Positions 8,265 through 17,312 of a stretch of DNA of 64,000 nt are shown here, piece by piece (within the stretch, counting starts at the first letter, position 1; every line of letters starts with the position of its first letter). Under the pieces are notes generated by a model, which worked only from the letters and a program-made list of their open reading frames with translations, was not told the DNA's origin and ran no database searches. The translations under genes and the position numbers were made by a program. The DNA comes from Oscillospiraceae bacterium (GTDB lineage: Bacteria; Bacillota; Clostridia; Oscillospirales; Ruminococcaceae): NCBI GenBank assembly GCA_025757985.1, contig CP107210.1, forward strand, positions 2,852,001-2,916,000, read 5' to 3'.

Positions 8265-9030
8265 GGATATCTTTGACCGGGCGCTGGAGCTGGTCATGGA
8301 CGCGGGCCAGACGCTGCTGGAAAACGGCGGCGAGGTGTTCCGCGCGCAGCAGACTATGGAGATCATGGCCGCCAGCCTCGGCGTGCGGGACTTCCACGTT
8401 TATGTTCTGACCAACGGCATCTTTGCGTCGGCGCACCTGCCGGGGCGGGATGCCGTCTCGCTGGTGCGGCACGTGCCCACCGTGTCGGTCCATCTGGGCC
8501 GGGTCGAGGCCGTGAACGAGCTTTCCCGTGAGCTGGCCGCCGGGAGGCTGGGCGTCGTCGAGGCCGAAGCACGGCTGAACACGGCCCGCACGCTGCCGCG
8601 CAGCACACCGCAGCTGGAAATTCTGGCCTGCGTTGTCGGGGCAGCGGGGTTCGCGTACCTGTTCGGCGGCACGCTGGCAGACATGCCGGTGGCCGCGGTG
8701 GCGGGCCTGCTGGAGGCGCTTGTCTGCCAGCAGTTTGCGAGGCACGGCATCAACCGGATATTCACCGACATTGTGGCGGCGTTCTGCTGCACCTTCTGGG
8801 CCGCCGCCGCACAGGCGGCTTTCCCCCTTGTCAGCGCCAACGCGGCCATCATCGGCGCGCTGATGGTGCTGACCCCCGGCGTTGCCCTGACGATGGGCGT
8901 GCGGGATATTCTGAACGGCGACTATCTGTCCGGCTCAATCCGCCTGCTGGACGCGCTGCTCATCGCGGGCAGCATTGCGGGCGGCGTTGTGCTTGGCTGG
9001 ATCATGGCCCGTGGATTGGGGGTGGCGTGA
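8257..9030 (+). CDS. threonine/serine exporter, DUF1212 (ThrE N-terminal) subunit
   Basis: The 257-residue protein carries the ThrE/DUF1212 domain: an N-terminal soluble part (ALELVMDAGQTLLENGGEV, typical of the family) and several hydrophobic helices from about residue 125. The start is GTG at 8257 with GGGAGA at 8244-8249. The open frame reaches back to 8176, but that portion is the end of legF in another frame. It overlaps legF by eight bases and its own partner by four. Family members export threonine, serine or small peptides. Confidence 0.85.
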   Translation: MAEDIFDRALELVMDAGQTLLENGGEVFRAQQTMEIMAASLGVRDFHVYVLTNGIFASAHLPGRDAVSLVRHVPTVSVHLGRVEAVNELSRELAAGRLGVVEAEARLNTARTLPRSTPQLEILACVVGAAGFAYLFGGTLADMPVAAVAGLLEALVCQQFARHGINRIFTDIVAAFCCTFWAAAAQAAFPLVSANAAIIGALMVLTPGVALTMGVRDILNGDYLSGSIRLLDALLIAGSIAGGVVLGWIMARGLGVA

Positions 9031-9479
9031 TGCCGGTCTGGACACATTATTTTGCCCATTTTGTGGTGGCCGTCATTGCAACGATCAGCTTTGGCATCAC
9101 ATTCCAGATGCCGCGGCGGCACTACCTGGCCTGCGGCCTGACCGGCGCGGTGGGCTGGATGGTCTACATCTTCGGCGTGGAGCTGTTCGCGTTAAGCCCG
9201 GCGATTGCAACGCTGGTCGCCACGCTGCCGCTGACCGGCTGCGCGCGGTTCTTTGCCATCCGCCACAAGGCCCCGGTCACGATCTTTCTGCTGCCGGGCA
9301 TCTTCCCGCTGGTGCCGGGGGCGGGCATCTATTACACCGCCTACTATTTCCTGCAGGGCGAGGAGGTCCTTTTCGCCAGCAAGGGTGCCGAGACCTTCAA
9401 GGTCGCGCTGGCGCTGGCACTCGGTATTGCGCTGGTCTGCAGCCTGCCCCTGCCGGGAAGCCACGAACCCAAAAAGTAG
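9027..9479 (+). CDS. threonine/serine exporter, ThrE_2 (DUF3815) subunit
   Basis: A 150-residue, almost wholly hydrophobic protein with four or five predicted helices (FGITFQMPRRHY, FFAIRHKAPVTIFLLPGI and VPGAGIYYT are characteristic). It is the second half of a split ThrE transporter: in actinobacteria the two parts are fused, in many Firmicutes they are adjacent genes as here. The ATG overlaps the end of the DUF1212 gene. A strong terminator follows, closing the transcription unit. Confidence 0.85.
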   Translation: MMPVWTHYFAHFVVAVIATISFGITFQMPRRHYLACGLTGAVGWMVYIFGVELFALSPAIATLVATLPLTGCARFFAIRHKAPVTIFLLPGIFPLVPGAGIYYTAYYFLQGEEVLFASKGAETFKVALALALGIALVCSLPLPGSHEPKK

Positions 9480-9484
9480 CCCCA

Positions 9485-9517
9485 TACCCCGTTCTGCAAA
9501 GGACGGGGTACTTTTTT
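9485..9517 (+). terminator. rho-independent terminator of the sugar-acid/exporter unit
   Basis: TACCCCGT and ACGGGGTA pair around a short loop and are followed by CTTTTTT. Confidence 0.88.
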
Positions 9518-9528
9518 GCGTGAAAATA

Positions 9529-9557
9529 TTGTTTTTTGCAGGGCAAACGAGTATAAT
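9529..9557 (+). promoter_or_regulatory. promoter of the cysteine desulfurase gene
   Basis: TTGTTT at 9529-9534, a 17-base spacer and TATAAT at 9552-9557, about 40 bases ahead of the coding region and directly after the terminator. Confidence 0.65.
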
Positions 9558-9599
9558 TTAACCTGTATAACTTTGTGTAAAATGTGAGGAATGAGTGGT

Positions 9600-10757
9600 A
9601 TGCTTTCCGACCCCCAGCTGCATTATCTCGATAACGCCGCCACCTCCCGGGTGGACCCGGCGGTGGCACAGGCCATCGGCACGGCCCTGACGGAGCTTTG
9701 GGCGAACCCCAGCAGCCTGTACGACCCGGCCGTGGCCGCACAGGACGCCATCCAGACGGCCCGCGCCCGCGTTGCCAAAACGCTGCACTGCCGCAGCGAT
9801 GAGATCTACTTCACCGCCTGCGGCAGCGAGAGCAACAATATGGCCGTCTACGGCGCGGCCCGCCCGCGCAGGGCGTGGGGCAGCAAAATTGTCGTCACCG
9901 GCTTTGAGCATCCCAGCGTGCAGCGGCCCATCCGCGCCTTAAAGGACGAGGGCTTCACGGTGGTGGAGATCCTGCCCGGTCCGGACGGCCGCATCGACAC
10001 ACAGAAATTCCTGCAGGAGATCGACAAAAACACCGTGCTGGCCGCCTGCATGGCCGTCAACAATGAGACCGGCGCGGTGCAGGACATTGCAGCTTTGGGC
10101 AAGGGCATCAAGGCGCGTAACAGCCGCACCCACTTCCATGTGGACGCCGTGCAGGCGTGGCTGCGTATGCCGATCGACCTGCAAAAATGGCGCGAGGTGG
10201 ACAGCCTTTCCGTGTCGGGCCACAAGGTCCACGCGCCAAAGGGTGTGGGCGCGCTCTTTATCCGGGACAGCCAGCGCCAGACCCTCAAGCCGCCCTACAT
10301 CGGCGGCCATCAGGAGCGCGGCCTGCGCCCCGGCACCGAGAACACGCCCTATATCGTGGGGCTTGGCATGGCCGCGGCGCTGGGGCAGCAAAAGCTGCGC
10401 ACCCGCATGACCCGCATTGCGGAGCTGAACGCCAAGCTCCGCGCGGGGCTGGCCGCGCTGGACGGCATCACCCTCAACTCACCCGCCGATGCAGTGGGGG
10501 AGATCGTCAACTTCTCGACCAACTGCATCAACAGCCAGACCTTTATCAATTATCTGAACACCCGCGCGGTCTATGTTTCGGGCGGCTCTGCCTGTGATAA
10601 GGGCGAGCCGAGCCACACGCTGCTGGCCATGGGCTGCAGCGATCTGACCGTCCGCACCGCCCTGCGCGTCAGCCTTTGCGCGGATAACACCGCCGAGGAT
10701 GTGGACGCGCTGCTGGCGGGGGTAAGAGATGGCTTGAAGGAACTGCAGCATATTTGA
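9600..10757 (+). CDS. cysteine desulfurase (NifS/IscS family)
   Basis: This PLP enzyme takes sulfur from cysteine; the next gene, thiI, is the usual acceptor for tRNA 4-thiouridine synthesis. In 385 residues one sees LHYLDNAATSRVDPAV at the N-terminus, FTACGSESNNMAVYGAA, the PLP lysine (about Lys209) in SVSGHKVHAPKGVGALFI, and the persulfide cysteine (about Cys332) in SGGSACDKGEPSHTLLAMG. ATG at 9600 is preferred over 9591 because GTGAGGA at 9584-9590 would then be correctly spaced. Both nifS-like and thiI genes run in the same direction, separated by a type A repeat. Confidence 0.9.
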   Translation: MLSDPQLHYLDNAATSRVDPAVAQAIGTALTELWANPSSLYDPAVAAQDAIQTARARVAKTLHCRSDEIYFTACGSESNNMAVYGAARPRRAWGSKIVVTGFEHPSVQRPIRALKDEGFTVVEILPGPDGRIDTQKFLQEIDKNTVLAACMAVNNETGAVQDIAALGKGIKARNSRTHFHVDAVQAWLRMPIDLQKWREVDSLSVSGHKVHAPKGVGALFIRDSQRQTLKPPYIGGHQERGLRPGTENTPYIVGLGMAAALGQQKLRTRMTRIAELNAKLRAGLAALDGITLNSPADAVGEIVNFSTNCINSQTFINYLNTRAVYVSGGSACDKGEPSHTLLAMGCSDLTVRTALRVSLCADNTAEDVDALLAGVRDGLKELQHI

Positions 10758-10763
10758 AATAGA

Positions 10764-10978
10764 AAAGCCTTCCCCCGAGGGGGGAAGGTGGCTGTGGCCC
10801 CGACCACAGCCGGATGAGGGGCGGCCTTGCTGGTGTGACCTGTGAACGGGTTGCCGCAGTAAACTTTTCCCTCATCAGCCGCCTGCGGGCGGCAGCTTCA
10901 GTCTCCGCGCTAAGAGCCGCCTTCGGCGGTTGCGCTCCGACACGCGCCTGCGGGCGCAGCCCCTCGGGGGGAAGCCAA
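10764..10978. repeat. type A palindromic intergenic repeat, copy 3 (enlarged)
   Basis: It opens with CCTTCCCCCGAGGGGGGAAG and GATGAGGGGCGG and closes with CCCTCATCAGCCGC followed by CCCCTCGGGGGGAAGCC. Relative to the other copies it carries about 70 extra bases with GCCGCCTTCGGCGG and CGCGCCTGCGGGCGC hairpins near its right end, as if a second small palindrome had been inserted. Confidence 0.8.
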
Positions 10979-11003
10979 GAGCTATAAGGAAAGGAATATT
11001 CCT

Positions 11004-12197
11004 ATGAAAGAAATCATCCTCGCCTATCAGGGCGAAATGACATTGAAGGGGCTGAACCGCGCCAAGTTTGAGGCACGGCTCGCCAAGATCATCCGCTGGC
11101 GGCTGGAGCCTCTGGGCAAGTTCAAGGTCTATCAGGCGCAAAGCACCGTTTTCATCGAGCCGAAGGAGGAGGGCCTTGACATGGACGAGGCGTTCCGCCG
11201 CGTTTCCCATGTGTTCGGCATCGTCAAGCTCAGCCGTGCGGTCGAGTGTCCCAAGGATTTTGACGCCGTCTGCGAGACTGCCGAGGCCTACCTTGGCGAG
11301 GCGCTGCGCGGCGTGCGCACCTTTAAGGTCGAGGCCAAGCGCGCCGACAAGGCTTACCCGATGAAAAGCCCCGAGATCTGCCGCGAGCTGGGCGCCTACC
11401 TGCTGGATAAACACCATCACCTGCGGGTCGATGTCCACAACCCCCAGCTGGAGATCATGGTCGAGATCCGTGACCATGCCGCCTATGTCCACGGCCCCAA
11501 GGTCGAGGCTGCGGGCGGTCTGCCCGTCGGCACCAGCGGCCGTGCGCTGAATTTGCTGTCCGGCGGCATCGACAGCCCCGTGGCGGCGTGGTGCATGGCG
11601 CGGCGCGGTCTGGCGCTGCACCACATCCACTTTGCCAGCCCGCCCTACACCAGCCTGCGTGCCAAGCTGAAGGTGCGCGATCTGGCGCGGGAAATCGTGG
11701 AGTACACCGGCAACTGCACACTGTTCGTCGTGCCGTACACCAAGCCGCAGGAGTATATCCGCGACCATGCGCCCGATGTGCTGTTCACGGTTTTGATGCG
11801 CCGCAGCATGCTGCGCATCGCAAATCAGGTGGCCAAAAAGCTCGAGCTGCAGGCGCTTATCACCGGCGAGAGTCTGGCGCAGGTGGCCAGCCAGACGATG
11901 GCGGCGCTGGCCTGCACCGATCAGGCGCAGGATCTGCCGGTGCTGCGCCCCTGCATCGGCATGGACAAGATCGAGATCATCAATATCTCCCGCAAGATCG
12001 GCACCTTTGAGACATCCATCGAGCCGTATGAGGATTGCTGCACGATCTTTACCCCGCCGCACCCCAAGACGAACCCGACGCTGGACGAGATCCTTGCCGC
12101 CGAGGCCGCCATGCCCGAGCTGGCTGCGCTGGAAGCTGAGGCCGCCGAGAATGTTGAGAAGATCTACATCCGCATGGGAGAGGACGAACTGCTGTGA
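11004..12197 (+). CDS. thiI: tRNA 4-thiouridine synthase ThiI
   Basis: ThiI adenylates U8 of tRNA and transfers sulfur; in some organisms it also serves thiamine thiazole synthesis. The 397 residues comprise an N-terminal ferredoxin-like plus THUMP region (about 1-165) and a PP-loop ATPase with LSGGIDSPVAAW near residue 185. There is no C-terminal rhodanese domain, which matches the short Firmicutes form working with a dedicated NifS-like desulfurase, such as the one upstream. ATG at 11004 follows GGAAAGGAATATTCCT. The stop overlaps the cinA start (GTGA). Confidence 0.93.
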   Translation: MKEIILAYQGEMTLKGLNRAKFEARLAKIIRWRLEPLGKFKVYQAQSTVFIEPKEEGLDMDEAFRRVSHVFGIVKLSRAVECPKDFDAVCETAEAYLGEALRGVRTFKVEAKRADKAYPMKSPEICRELGAYLLDKHHHLRVDVHNPQLEIMVEIRDHAAYVHGPKVEAAGGLPVGTSGRALNLLSGGIDSPVAAWCMARRGLALHHIHFASPPYTSLRAKLKVRDLAREIVEYTGNCTLFVVPYTKPQEYIRDHAPDVLFTVLMRRSMLRIANQVAKKLELQALITGESLAQVASQTMAALACTDQAQDLPVLRPCIGMDKIEIINISRKIGTFETSIEPYEDCCTIFTPPHPKTNPTLDEILAAEAAMPELAALEAEAAENVEKIYIRMGEDELL

Positions 12198-13495
12198 CTG
12201 CTGAAATTATCTGCGTAGGAACAGAGCTTTTGCTGGGGGACATCGTAAACACCAACGCGCAGTTCTTAAGCCGCGAGCTGGCCGAGCTGGGCATCAGCGT
12301 GCTGCACCAGCATGTCATCGGCGATAACCCCACCCGGCTGAAGGAACTGGTCCTGCAGGCCAAAGGCCGCAGCGATCTGCTTGTCTTTTCGGGCGGCCTC
12401 GGCCCTACCGAGGACGATCTGACCAAGGAGACGGTCGCCGAGGCCTTCGGCGATACGCTGGCCTTTGATGAGGGCGAGTGGCAAAAGATACTGGACTTTT
12501 TCGCCCGCACCAATCGCCGCCCGACCGACAACAACCGCAAGCAGGCTATGTGCCCGACCAAGGGCCACAAGCTTATCAACGACCACGGCACCGCGCCCGG
12601 TGCGTGGTTTGAGGATGAGCAGGGCCGCTGCGCCGCACTGATGCCCGGTGTCCCGCGTGAGATGAAGGCAATGTGGGCCGAGCAGGTGCGTCCGATTTTG
12701 CTGCGCCGCCAGAACTGCACGATCCACAGCCGCACGCTGCGGGTACTGGGCGGCGAGAGCGCCATCGCCAGCAAGGTCGCGCCGCTCTTTGCGGCCGAAA
12801 ACCCTACGGCAGCCATCTACTGCAAGACCGGCGAGTGCGAGATCCGCGTGACCGCCCGCGAGGCCACCGAGCAGGCTGCCGAGGCCGCCTGCAGCGCCCG
12901 CATTGCGGAGTTCAAAGAGATTCTGGGCGCAGCCGCCTACGATGTCGATGTGCCTGCACTGGAATACACCGTGGTACGCGCTTTGCGCGAGCATCATCTC
13001 CACGCCGCCACGGCGGAAAGCTGCACCGGCGGCATGATTGCCGAGCGGCTGACGAATGTCCCCGGCGCAAGCGAGGTGTTCGGCTTCGGCTATGTCACCT
13101 ACGCCGAGGCCGCCAAGCAAAAGCTGCTGGGCGTGGACGCCGCTGTCATTGCACAGTACAATGTCGTGTCCGGCCCGGTCGCAGCCGCCATGGCCTTTGG
13201 TGCGGCGCGCGGCTCCGGCGCGGAGCTGGCCGTGGGCATTACGGGTCTGGCCGGCCCCGGCGGGGCGCTGCCCGGCAAGCCGGTGGGCACGGTCTATCTG
13301 GCCGGTGCCGACACCCGCACGAACCGCGGGTACCTGATGCGCCTTACTTTGGGCGGCTATCAGGACCGCCAGATCATCCGCACCCGCGCCGCGCTCTATG
13401 CACTCGACCTTCTGCGCCGCATGGCGCTGGGGCTGGAGGTGCCGGAGAGTGTACAATTTACCCCGGAGACGGCGAACAACGAACTGGATATCTAA
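12194..13495 (+). CDS. cinA: CinA, nicotinamide-nucleotide deamidase / damage-inducible protein
   Basis: The 433-residue protein has the full CinA layout. There is an N-terminal MoCF-like domain (ICVGTELLLGDIVNTNAQFL, FSGGLGPTEDDLTKE), a KH-like middle (about 170-255) and the C-terminal deamidase domain. That domain carries AESCTGGMIAERL (catalytic Ser about 276), FGYVTYAEAAKQKLLGV and VGITGLAGPGG. It would recycle NMN to nicotinate mononucleotide and ADP-ribose. The start is GTG at 12194, overlapping the thiI stop. The following gene contains what looks like a degenerate copy of this protein's KH plus deamidase portion. Confidence 0.93.
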   Translation: MTAEIICVGTELLLGDIVNTNAQFLSRELAELGISVLHQHVIGDNPTRLKELVLQAKGRSDLLVFSGGLGPTEDDLTKETVAEAFGDTLAFDEGEWQKILDFFARTNRRPTDNNRKQAMCPTKGHKLINDHGTAPGAWFEDEQGRCAALMPGVPREMKAMWAEQVRPILLRRQNCTIHSRTLRVLGGESAIASKVAPLFAAENPTAAIYCKTGECEIRVTAREATEQAAEAACSARIAEFKEILGAAAYDVDVPALEYTVVRALREHHLHAATAESCTGGMIAERLTNVPGASEVFGFGYVTYAEAAKQKLLGVDAAVIAQYNVVSGPVAAAMAFGAARGSGAELAVGITGLAGPGGALPGKPVGTVYLAGADTRTNRGYLMRLTLGGYQDRQIIRTRAALYALDLLRRMALGLEVPESVQFTPETANNELDI

Positions 13496-13499
13496 AACC

Positions 13500-13650
13500 C
13501 CAAGCCTTCCCCTTGAGGGGAAGGTGCCGCCGCAGCGGCGGATGAGGTGCGGGTTTCTGCCGCCGCTTGTTTGCGGGATATAACGGCAAGGCTGCCCCTC
13601 ATCCGTCTGCGGTCGGGGCCGCAGACACCTTCCCCCCAAGGGGGAAGGCA
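13500..13650. repeat. type A palindromic intergenic repeat, copy 4
   Basis: It begins AAGCCTTCCCCTTGAGGGGA, then GCCGCAGCGGCGGATGAG. It ends CCCTCATCCGTCTGCGG, then ACCTTCCCCCCAAGGGGGAA. Same family as at 1507. It lies between cinA and the SpoIID gene; an ORF extends through it without a start signal. Confidence 0.82.
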
Positions 13651-13674
13651 ATTCAACATAAGAAAGGTTCCACC

Positions 13675-16600
13675 ATGGTCAACACTCAACTGAAAATCCT
13701 GCGTGTTTTCGGGCCTACGGGCGCGGAGGTATCCTCTGTGCTGCGGGGCATCCGGGATGACGGCTGCCCCGGCCTGCGTCTGCTGGAGCGGGACGGCGAA
13801 TTTGCCATCTGTGTGCAGGTCAGCGCCCCCAACCGCGCCATGGCGGAGCAATACTGTGAAAAATGGGCCGCGCGGCTGCGCACCAAGTTCGGCGATGATG
13901 TCTTTGCCGAGGGCGAGACGAGCCTTGCGCAGGCCACGCTGGACGCCCTGCTGGAAAAGCGCAGGCTGCTGGTGGCTGTGGACGAAACGACCGGCCGCCT
14001 GCTGGGCGCGCTGCTGCAGCCCCTGCCCCACAGCGAGGCCGTCTTTGACTTCGGCACTGAGAGCTATGCCGATGCCCAGAAGGCCCGCCGCATCGCCGTG
14101 CCGGAGCAGCTGCTCAAGCGCTTCCCCGGTGATGTCGTGCAGGCCACGGCAGGCCGCGCGCTGGCCGCCATGCAGGTGACCGGTGCGGACTACGCCGCCG
14201 CCTACATGCCCGCCAGCGTCGGCCAATGCCCCTTTGTGCTGGTCTGCGACCGCCGCGGGGCGGTGGCCTGCGCCCTGCCGCCCGATATGAACGACACCTT
14301 CATCGGCAACCAGATCCTGGATCTGCTGCGCCGCCGTTTGTTCGGCCTGCAGCTGACCGACTCCTGCATCACCTTCCGCCCGGGGCATGACCGCCCGCTG
14401 CTTGTTGTGTCGGAGGCCGCCAAGAGCCGCGGAAACACGGTGCGGTTCTCACTGCGCCGCCGCACACCGCCCACCAGAGATGCAGACCACACGGCTGATT
14501 TTGAGCCGATGCTGGACTTTGACGCCCCTGCGCCGGTGGCACCGCCCCCGGCCACTCTGCCTGCGGCGGGTGAGGCGGGGCAGCACCGCACACTGCGCCG
14601 CCATGACGCCGCGCCGACCCTGCCGCCCGAGACATCGGAGCCGACCGGAGTTATCCGGTTTGAGACGGAGGACCCGGCGCCGCAGGACGCCGCCCCCGCC
14701 GATATACAGACGATGGGGGCCGAGGGTGCCCGCCGCGCCCGCATCCGCCGCGCAAGACCCGTCACGGCCGAGCCGCCTGCAGCAGCGCCGGACGAGCAGG
14801 AACCCCCTGCCCGCAGCGTGCTGGACGGTGACATCCCGGACTTCTCTGCCGAGATCGACCCCGCCGCCCTTGCGGCTGCGCAGGCGGCCGATGATGCCGC
14901 CGAGGCTGCCGGCAAAAGCGCCGATGTCGAGGAGTTTACCCGCGCCGCCACCCAGCTGTTTGACACCAGCGCCATGGAGGAGGCCGCGCAGGAGCGCACC
15001 CGGAAAAAGCAGAAAAAGAACGCCGCACCGCCCGACGAGCTGCCTCCGCGCCAGCCGGTGCCCGGCAGCATCCGCAACCGCAGCCTTGAAATGATCGAAA
15101 AGAGCGAGCGCCGCCGCCGGCGCACGGTCGCACTGGTGCTGGCCGCGCTGGCGCTGCTTCTGCTGCTGGTCGGCGGCGGGGTGTGGATCTTCCTGCGCAG
15201 CGACCTTGGGGCGCGTCCCGCCGCCAAGAGCTACGGCACCGCCCTCTACGACAGCACCGCGCAGAGCTATCTGGGCAAGGCGCTTGTGCGCCGCCCCGGT
15301 GTGGTGGGATACCTCGGCTGGCCCGGTATGGACGGCACACTGGTCTACGCCGCCGACACCCCCGCGCCGGAAACGCCGGAATCGGGCGAGGCCCCGCAGC
15401 CGCTGGTGCGGTTTGCGACCCCGAGCGCGCTGGACGCCGCCGCCCCCGGCAACACCGTGCTGGAATGTACCGGCGATACCTACAAGACCCTCGCCGAGGA
15501 GGAGACGCTCCGCAGCAACGGCGGGTTCACCCTTTACACCGCAGAAAAGACCTACCGCGTCAAGACGATCGCGGTCTACTATTACGACCCCGAGGAGCAG
15601 GGCGAGGGCGCGTTCAACCTTTACGGCAGCACCGACCTGTCCGACTACTACGACTACCTGACCTTTGTGGCGGGCATCCGTGCCCGCAGCCTGTATGATA
15701 CCGGCGTGGAGGCGGGGGAGGGCTCCCGTTTCCTGACGGTAACGAGCCACAGCGATGAGGGCGGTGCGCTGCTCTGCATCACGGGCCGTCTGATCGAGGA
15801 GGGCGAGGCGGAGATCCTGAACACCTCGGCCATCGCGGCAGCGGAGGAACCGCTGCTGACGGCGGCGCAGTACCAGAGCAAGGGCCAGCCGATGCCGACC
15901 GTGCAGGCGCTCGTTCAAGCCAGCGTGGAGCATTACGCGCAGCAGAGCGCCGCCATTCAGGCTGCCAAAAAGAGCGGCAGCACGACCGGTGATCTTGCCG
16001 CCAACGCGGCGGATCTGGCCCAGCAGGCCAGCGACCTGCAGGCACTCACAAACAGCCTGCTGGCCAGCACCGACAAGATGCTGGCGGGCCTGACCGATGT
16101 GGCAGGCTCCACCACTGCAGCCGAGGCGGACTTGAACAAGGGTGCCGAGGGCAGCCTGCCTGAGCAGACGGTGACGGTGGAGCAGCTCAAGGCAACGCCC
16201 ACCCCCGCACCGGAGCAGACCGCGCCCCCCGCGCCCGAATCCGCGCCGGAGGGTGACAGCACCCCCGCGCCGACCGAGGCCCCGCAGCCTGACAACGGCG
16301 GTGCCGCCGGTGAGACCATCAATGTGACGATGAATGGTACGGCCCAGACGATGGATCTGGTGCGCTGCCTTGCCATGGTCGCACAGAATGAGCTTGGCTC
16401 CAACGCCCCCGCCGAGGCCTACAAGGCGCAGTGCGTGGCAACCCACTGCTGGATACTCAGCCAATCTGGCTACCCGTCCGTGCTGGGCGCAGAGCCGGGC
16501 GCTGCGGCGCTGGCCGCTGCGCAGGAGGTCGCCCATGTGCTGGTGACCTACAACGGGCAGGTCTGTTTCACCCCGTACTTTGCGTCGGCCAGCACGGGCA

Positions 16601-17121
16601 CGGCCTCCGCAGCCGAGGTCTGGGGCAATGAGCGCGCATGGCTGCAGGCGGTGGACAGCCCCTACGACCAGCAGGTGGCCACCAACTGGAACACGAACGG
16701 CAATTCCAGCGGCACAGCCCGCTTCTCCCGCCAGACACTGCAGGACCGCATCCGCGATGTGATGGACATTGACCTGTCCGGCGTGGACCCCAACAGCTGG
16801 TTCACGATCCAGTCCGCCAACCAGTACGGCTGGGTCGCCAAGATCCAGGTCGGCCCGGATGCGGGCGTCGGCACCGTCAGCGGCCGCTGGTTCCGCGAGA
16901 ATCTGCTGGCCCGCCAGAGCGTTGACGGGCGCAGCTTGCGCAGCCAGTGCTTCACGGTCAGCTACAATGCGGAGCTGGACTGCTTTATCTTTGATGTCTA
17001 CGGCTACGGCCACGGCTGCGGCATGTCCCAGTGGGGTGCCATCGGCTACGCCCGCAACGGCTGGGGCTATCAGGATATTTTGACGCATTATTTCGTGGGT
17101 ACGACAATTACGACCTATTGA
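13675..17121 (+). CDS. large SpoIID/LytB-domain membrane protein with CinA-like N-terminus
   Basis: The 1,148-residue protein has four parts. Residues 1-190 align in order with the KH plus deamidase region of the upstream CinA. Examples are ILRVFGPTGAEVSSV against LRVLGGESAIASKV, LLVAVDETTGRLLGALL against LHAATAESCTGGMIAERL, and FDFGTESYADAQKARRIAV against FGFGYVTYAEAAKQKLLGV. The catalytic Ser is lost. Residues 265-475 are acidic, Pro/Ala-rich and charged. Residues 479-507 are one membrane helix after RRRRR. An extracytoplasmic region follows, ending in a SpoIID domain (about 880-1145; LAMVAQNELGSNAPAEAYKAQCVATH, GYGHGCGMSQWGAIGYA). SpoIID cleaves denuded glycan strands during engulfment; relatives act in wall remodelling. 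The ATG at 13675 follows AGAAAGG. Fusion is unusual. Confidence 0.85.
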   Translation: MVNTQLKILRVFGPTGAEVSSVLRGIRDDGCPGLRLLERDGEFAICVQVSAPNRAMAEQYCEKWAARLRTKFGDDVFAEGETSLAQATLDALLEKRRLLVAVDETTGRLLGALLQPLPHSEAVFDFGTESYADAQKARRIAVPEQLLKRFPGDVVQATAGRALAAMQVTGADYAAAYMPASVGQCPFVLVCDRRGAVACALPPDMNDTFIGNQILDLLRRRLFGLQLTDSCITFRPGHDRPLLVVSEAAKSRGNTVRFSLRRRTPPTRDADHTADFEPMLDFDAPAPVAPPPATLPAAGEAGQHRTLRRHDAAPTLPPETSEPTGVIRFETEDPAPQDAAPADIQTMGAEGARRARIRRARPVTAEPPAAAPDEQEPPARSVLDGDIPDFSAEIDPAALAAAQAADDAAEAAGKSADVEEFTRAATQLFDTSAMEEAAQERTRKKQKKNAAPPDELPPRQPVPGSIRNRSLEMIEKSERRRRRTVALVLAALALLLLLVGGGVWIFLRSDLGARPAAKSYGTALYDSTAQSYLGKALVRRPGVVGYLGWPGMDGTLVYAADTPAPETPESGEAPQPLVRFATPSALDAAAPGNTVLECTGDTYKTLAEEETLRSNGGFTLYTAEKTYRVKTIAVYYYDPEEQGEGAFNLYGSTDLSDYYDYLTFVAGIRARSLYDTGVEAGEGSRFLTVTSHSDEGGALLCITGRLIEEGEAEILNTSAIAAAEEPLLTAAQYQSKGQPMPTVQALVQASVEHYAQQSAAIQAAKKSGSTTGDLAANAADLAQQASDLQALTNSLLASTDKMLAGLTDVAGSTTAAEADLNKGAEGSLPEQTVTVEQLKATPTPAPEQTAPPAPESAPEGDSTPAPTEAPQPDNGGAAGETINVTMNGTAQTMDLVRCLAMVAQNELGSNAPAEAYKAQCVATHCWILSQSGYPSVLGAEPGAAALAAAQEVAHVLVTYNGQVCFTPYFASASTGTASAAEVWGNERAWLQAVDSPYDQQVATNWNTNGNSSGTARFSRQTLQDRIRDVMDIDLSGVDPNSWFTIQSANQYGWVAKIQVGPDAGVGTVSGRWFRENLLARQSVDGRSLRSQCFTVSYNAELDCFIFDVYGYGHGCGMSQWGAIGYARNGWGYQDILTHYFVGTTITTY

Positions 17122-17130
17122 TAGTACAGA

Positions 17131-17168
17131 AAAAGAGCGTGTGCAAGAAATGGCACACGCTCTTTTTT
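17131..17168 (+). terminator. rho-independent terminator after the SpoIID gene
   Basis: AAAGAGCGTGTGC and GCACACGCTCTTTTTT form a 13-base stem with an eight-base loop and a T run. Confidence 0.93.
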
Positions 17169-17178
17169 GGCAGTAACA

Positions 17179-17312
17179 TCCACCGCACGGCGGGAATCCC
17201 TCCGACCTCGCTTCGCTCGGCCACCTCCCTTTGACAAGGGAGGCTTTAAAGGCCCCCTTGTTAAAGGGGGCTGTCACCGGAGGTGACTGGGGGATTCCGC
17301 CGCGCGGTGGTT
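17179..17312. repeat. type C repeat (CCTCCCTTTGACAAGGGAGG family)
   Basis: CCGCACGGCGGGAATCCC and GGGGGATTCCGCCGCGCGG are inverted ends. Inside are CCTCCCTTTGACAAGGGAGG and CCCCCTTGTTAAAGGGGG, and GACCTCGCTTCGCTCGGCCAC. The unit at 32896 shares the TCGGCCA/GGAGG organisation. It separates the SpoIID gene from the convergent NUDIX gene. Confidence 0.75.

Noticed and set aside
14449..17277. 942-codon minus-strand open frame opposite the SpoIID gene
   Set aside because: Composition is Gly/Arg/Ala/Leu/Val only, as expected for antisense of GC-rich codons; the plus strand has clear domains and a membrane helix.
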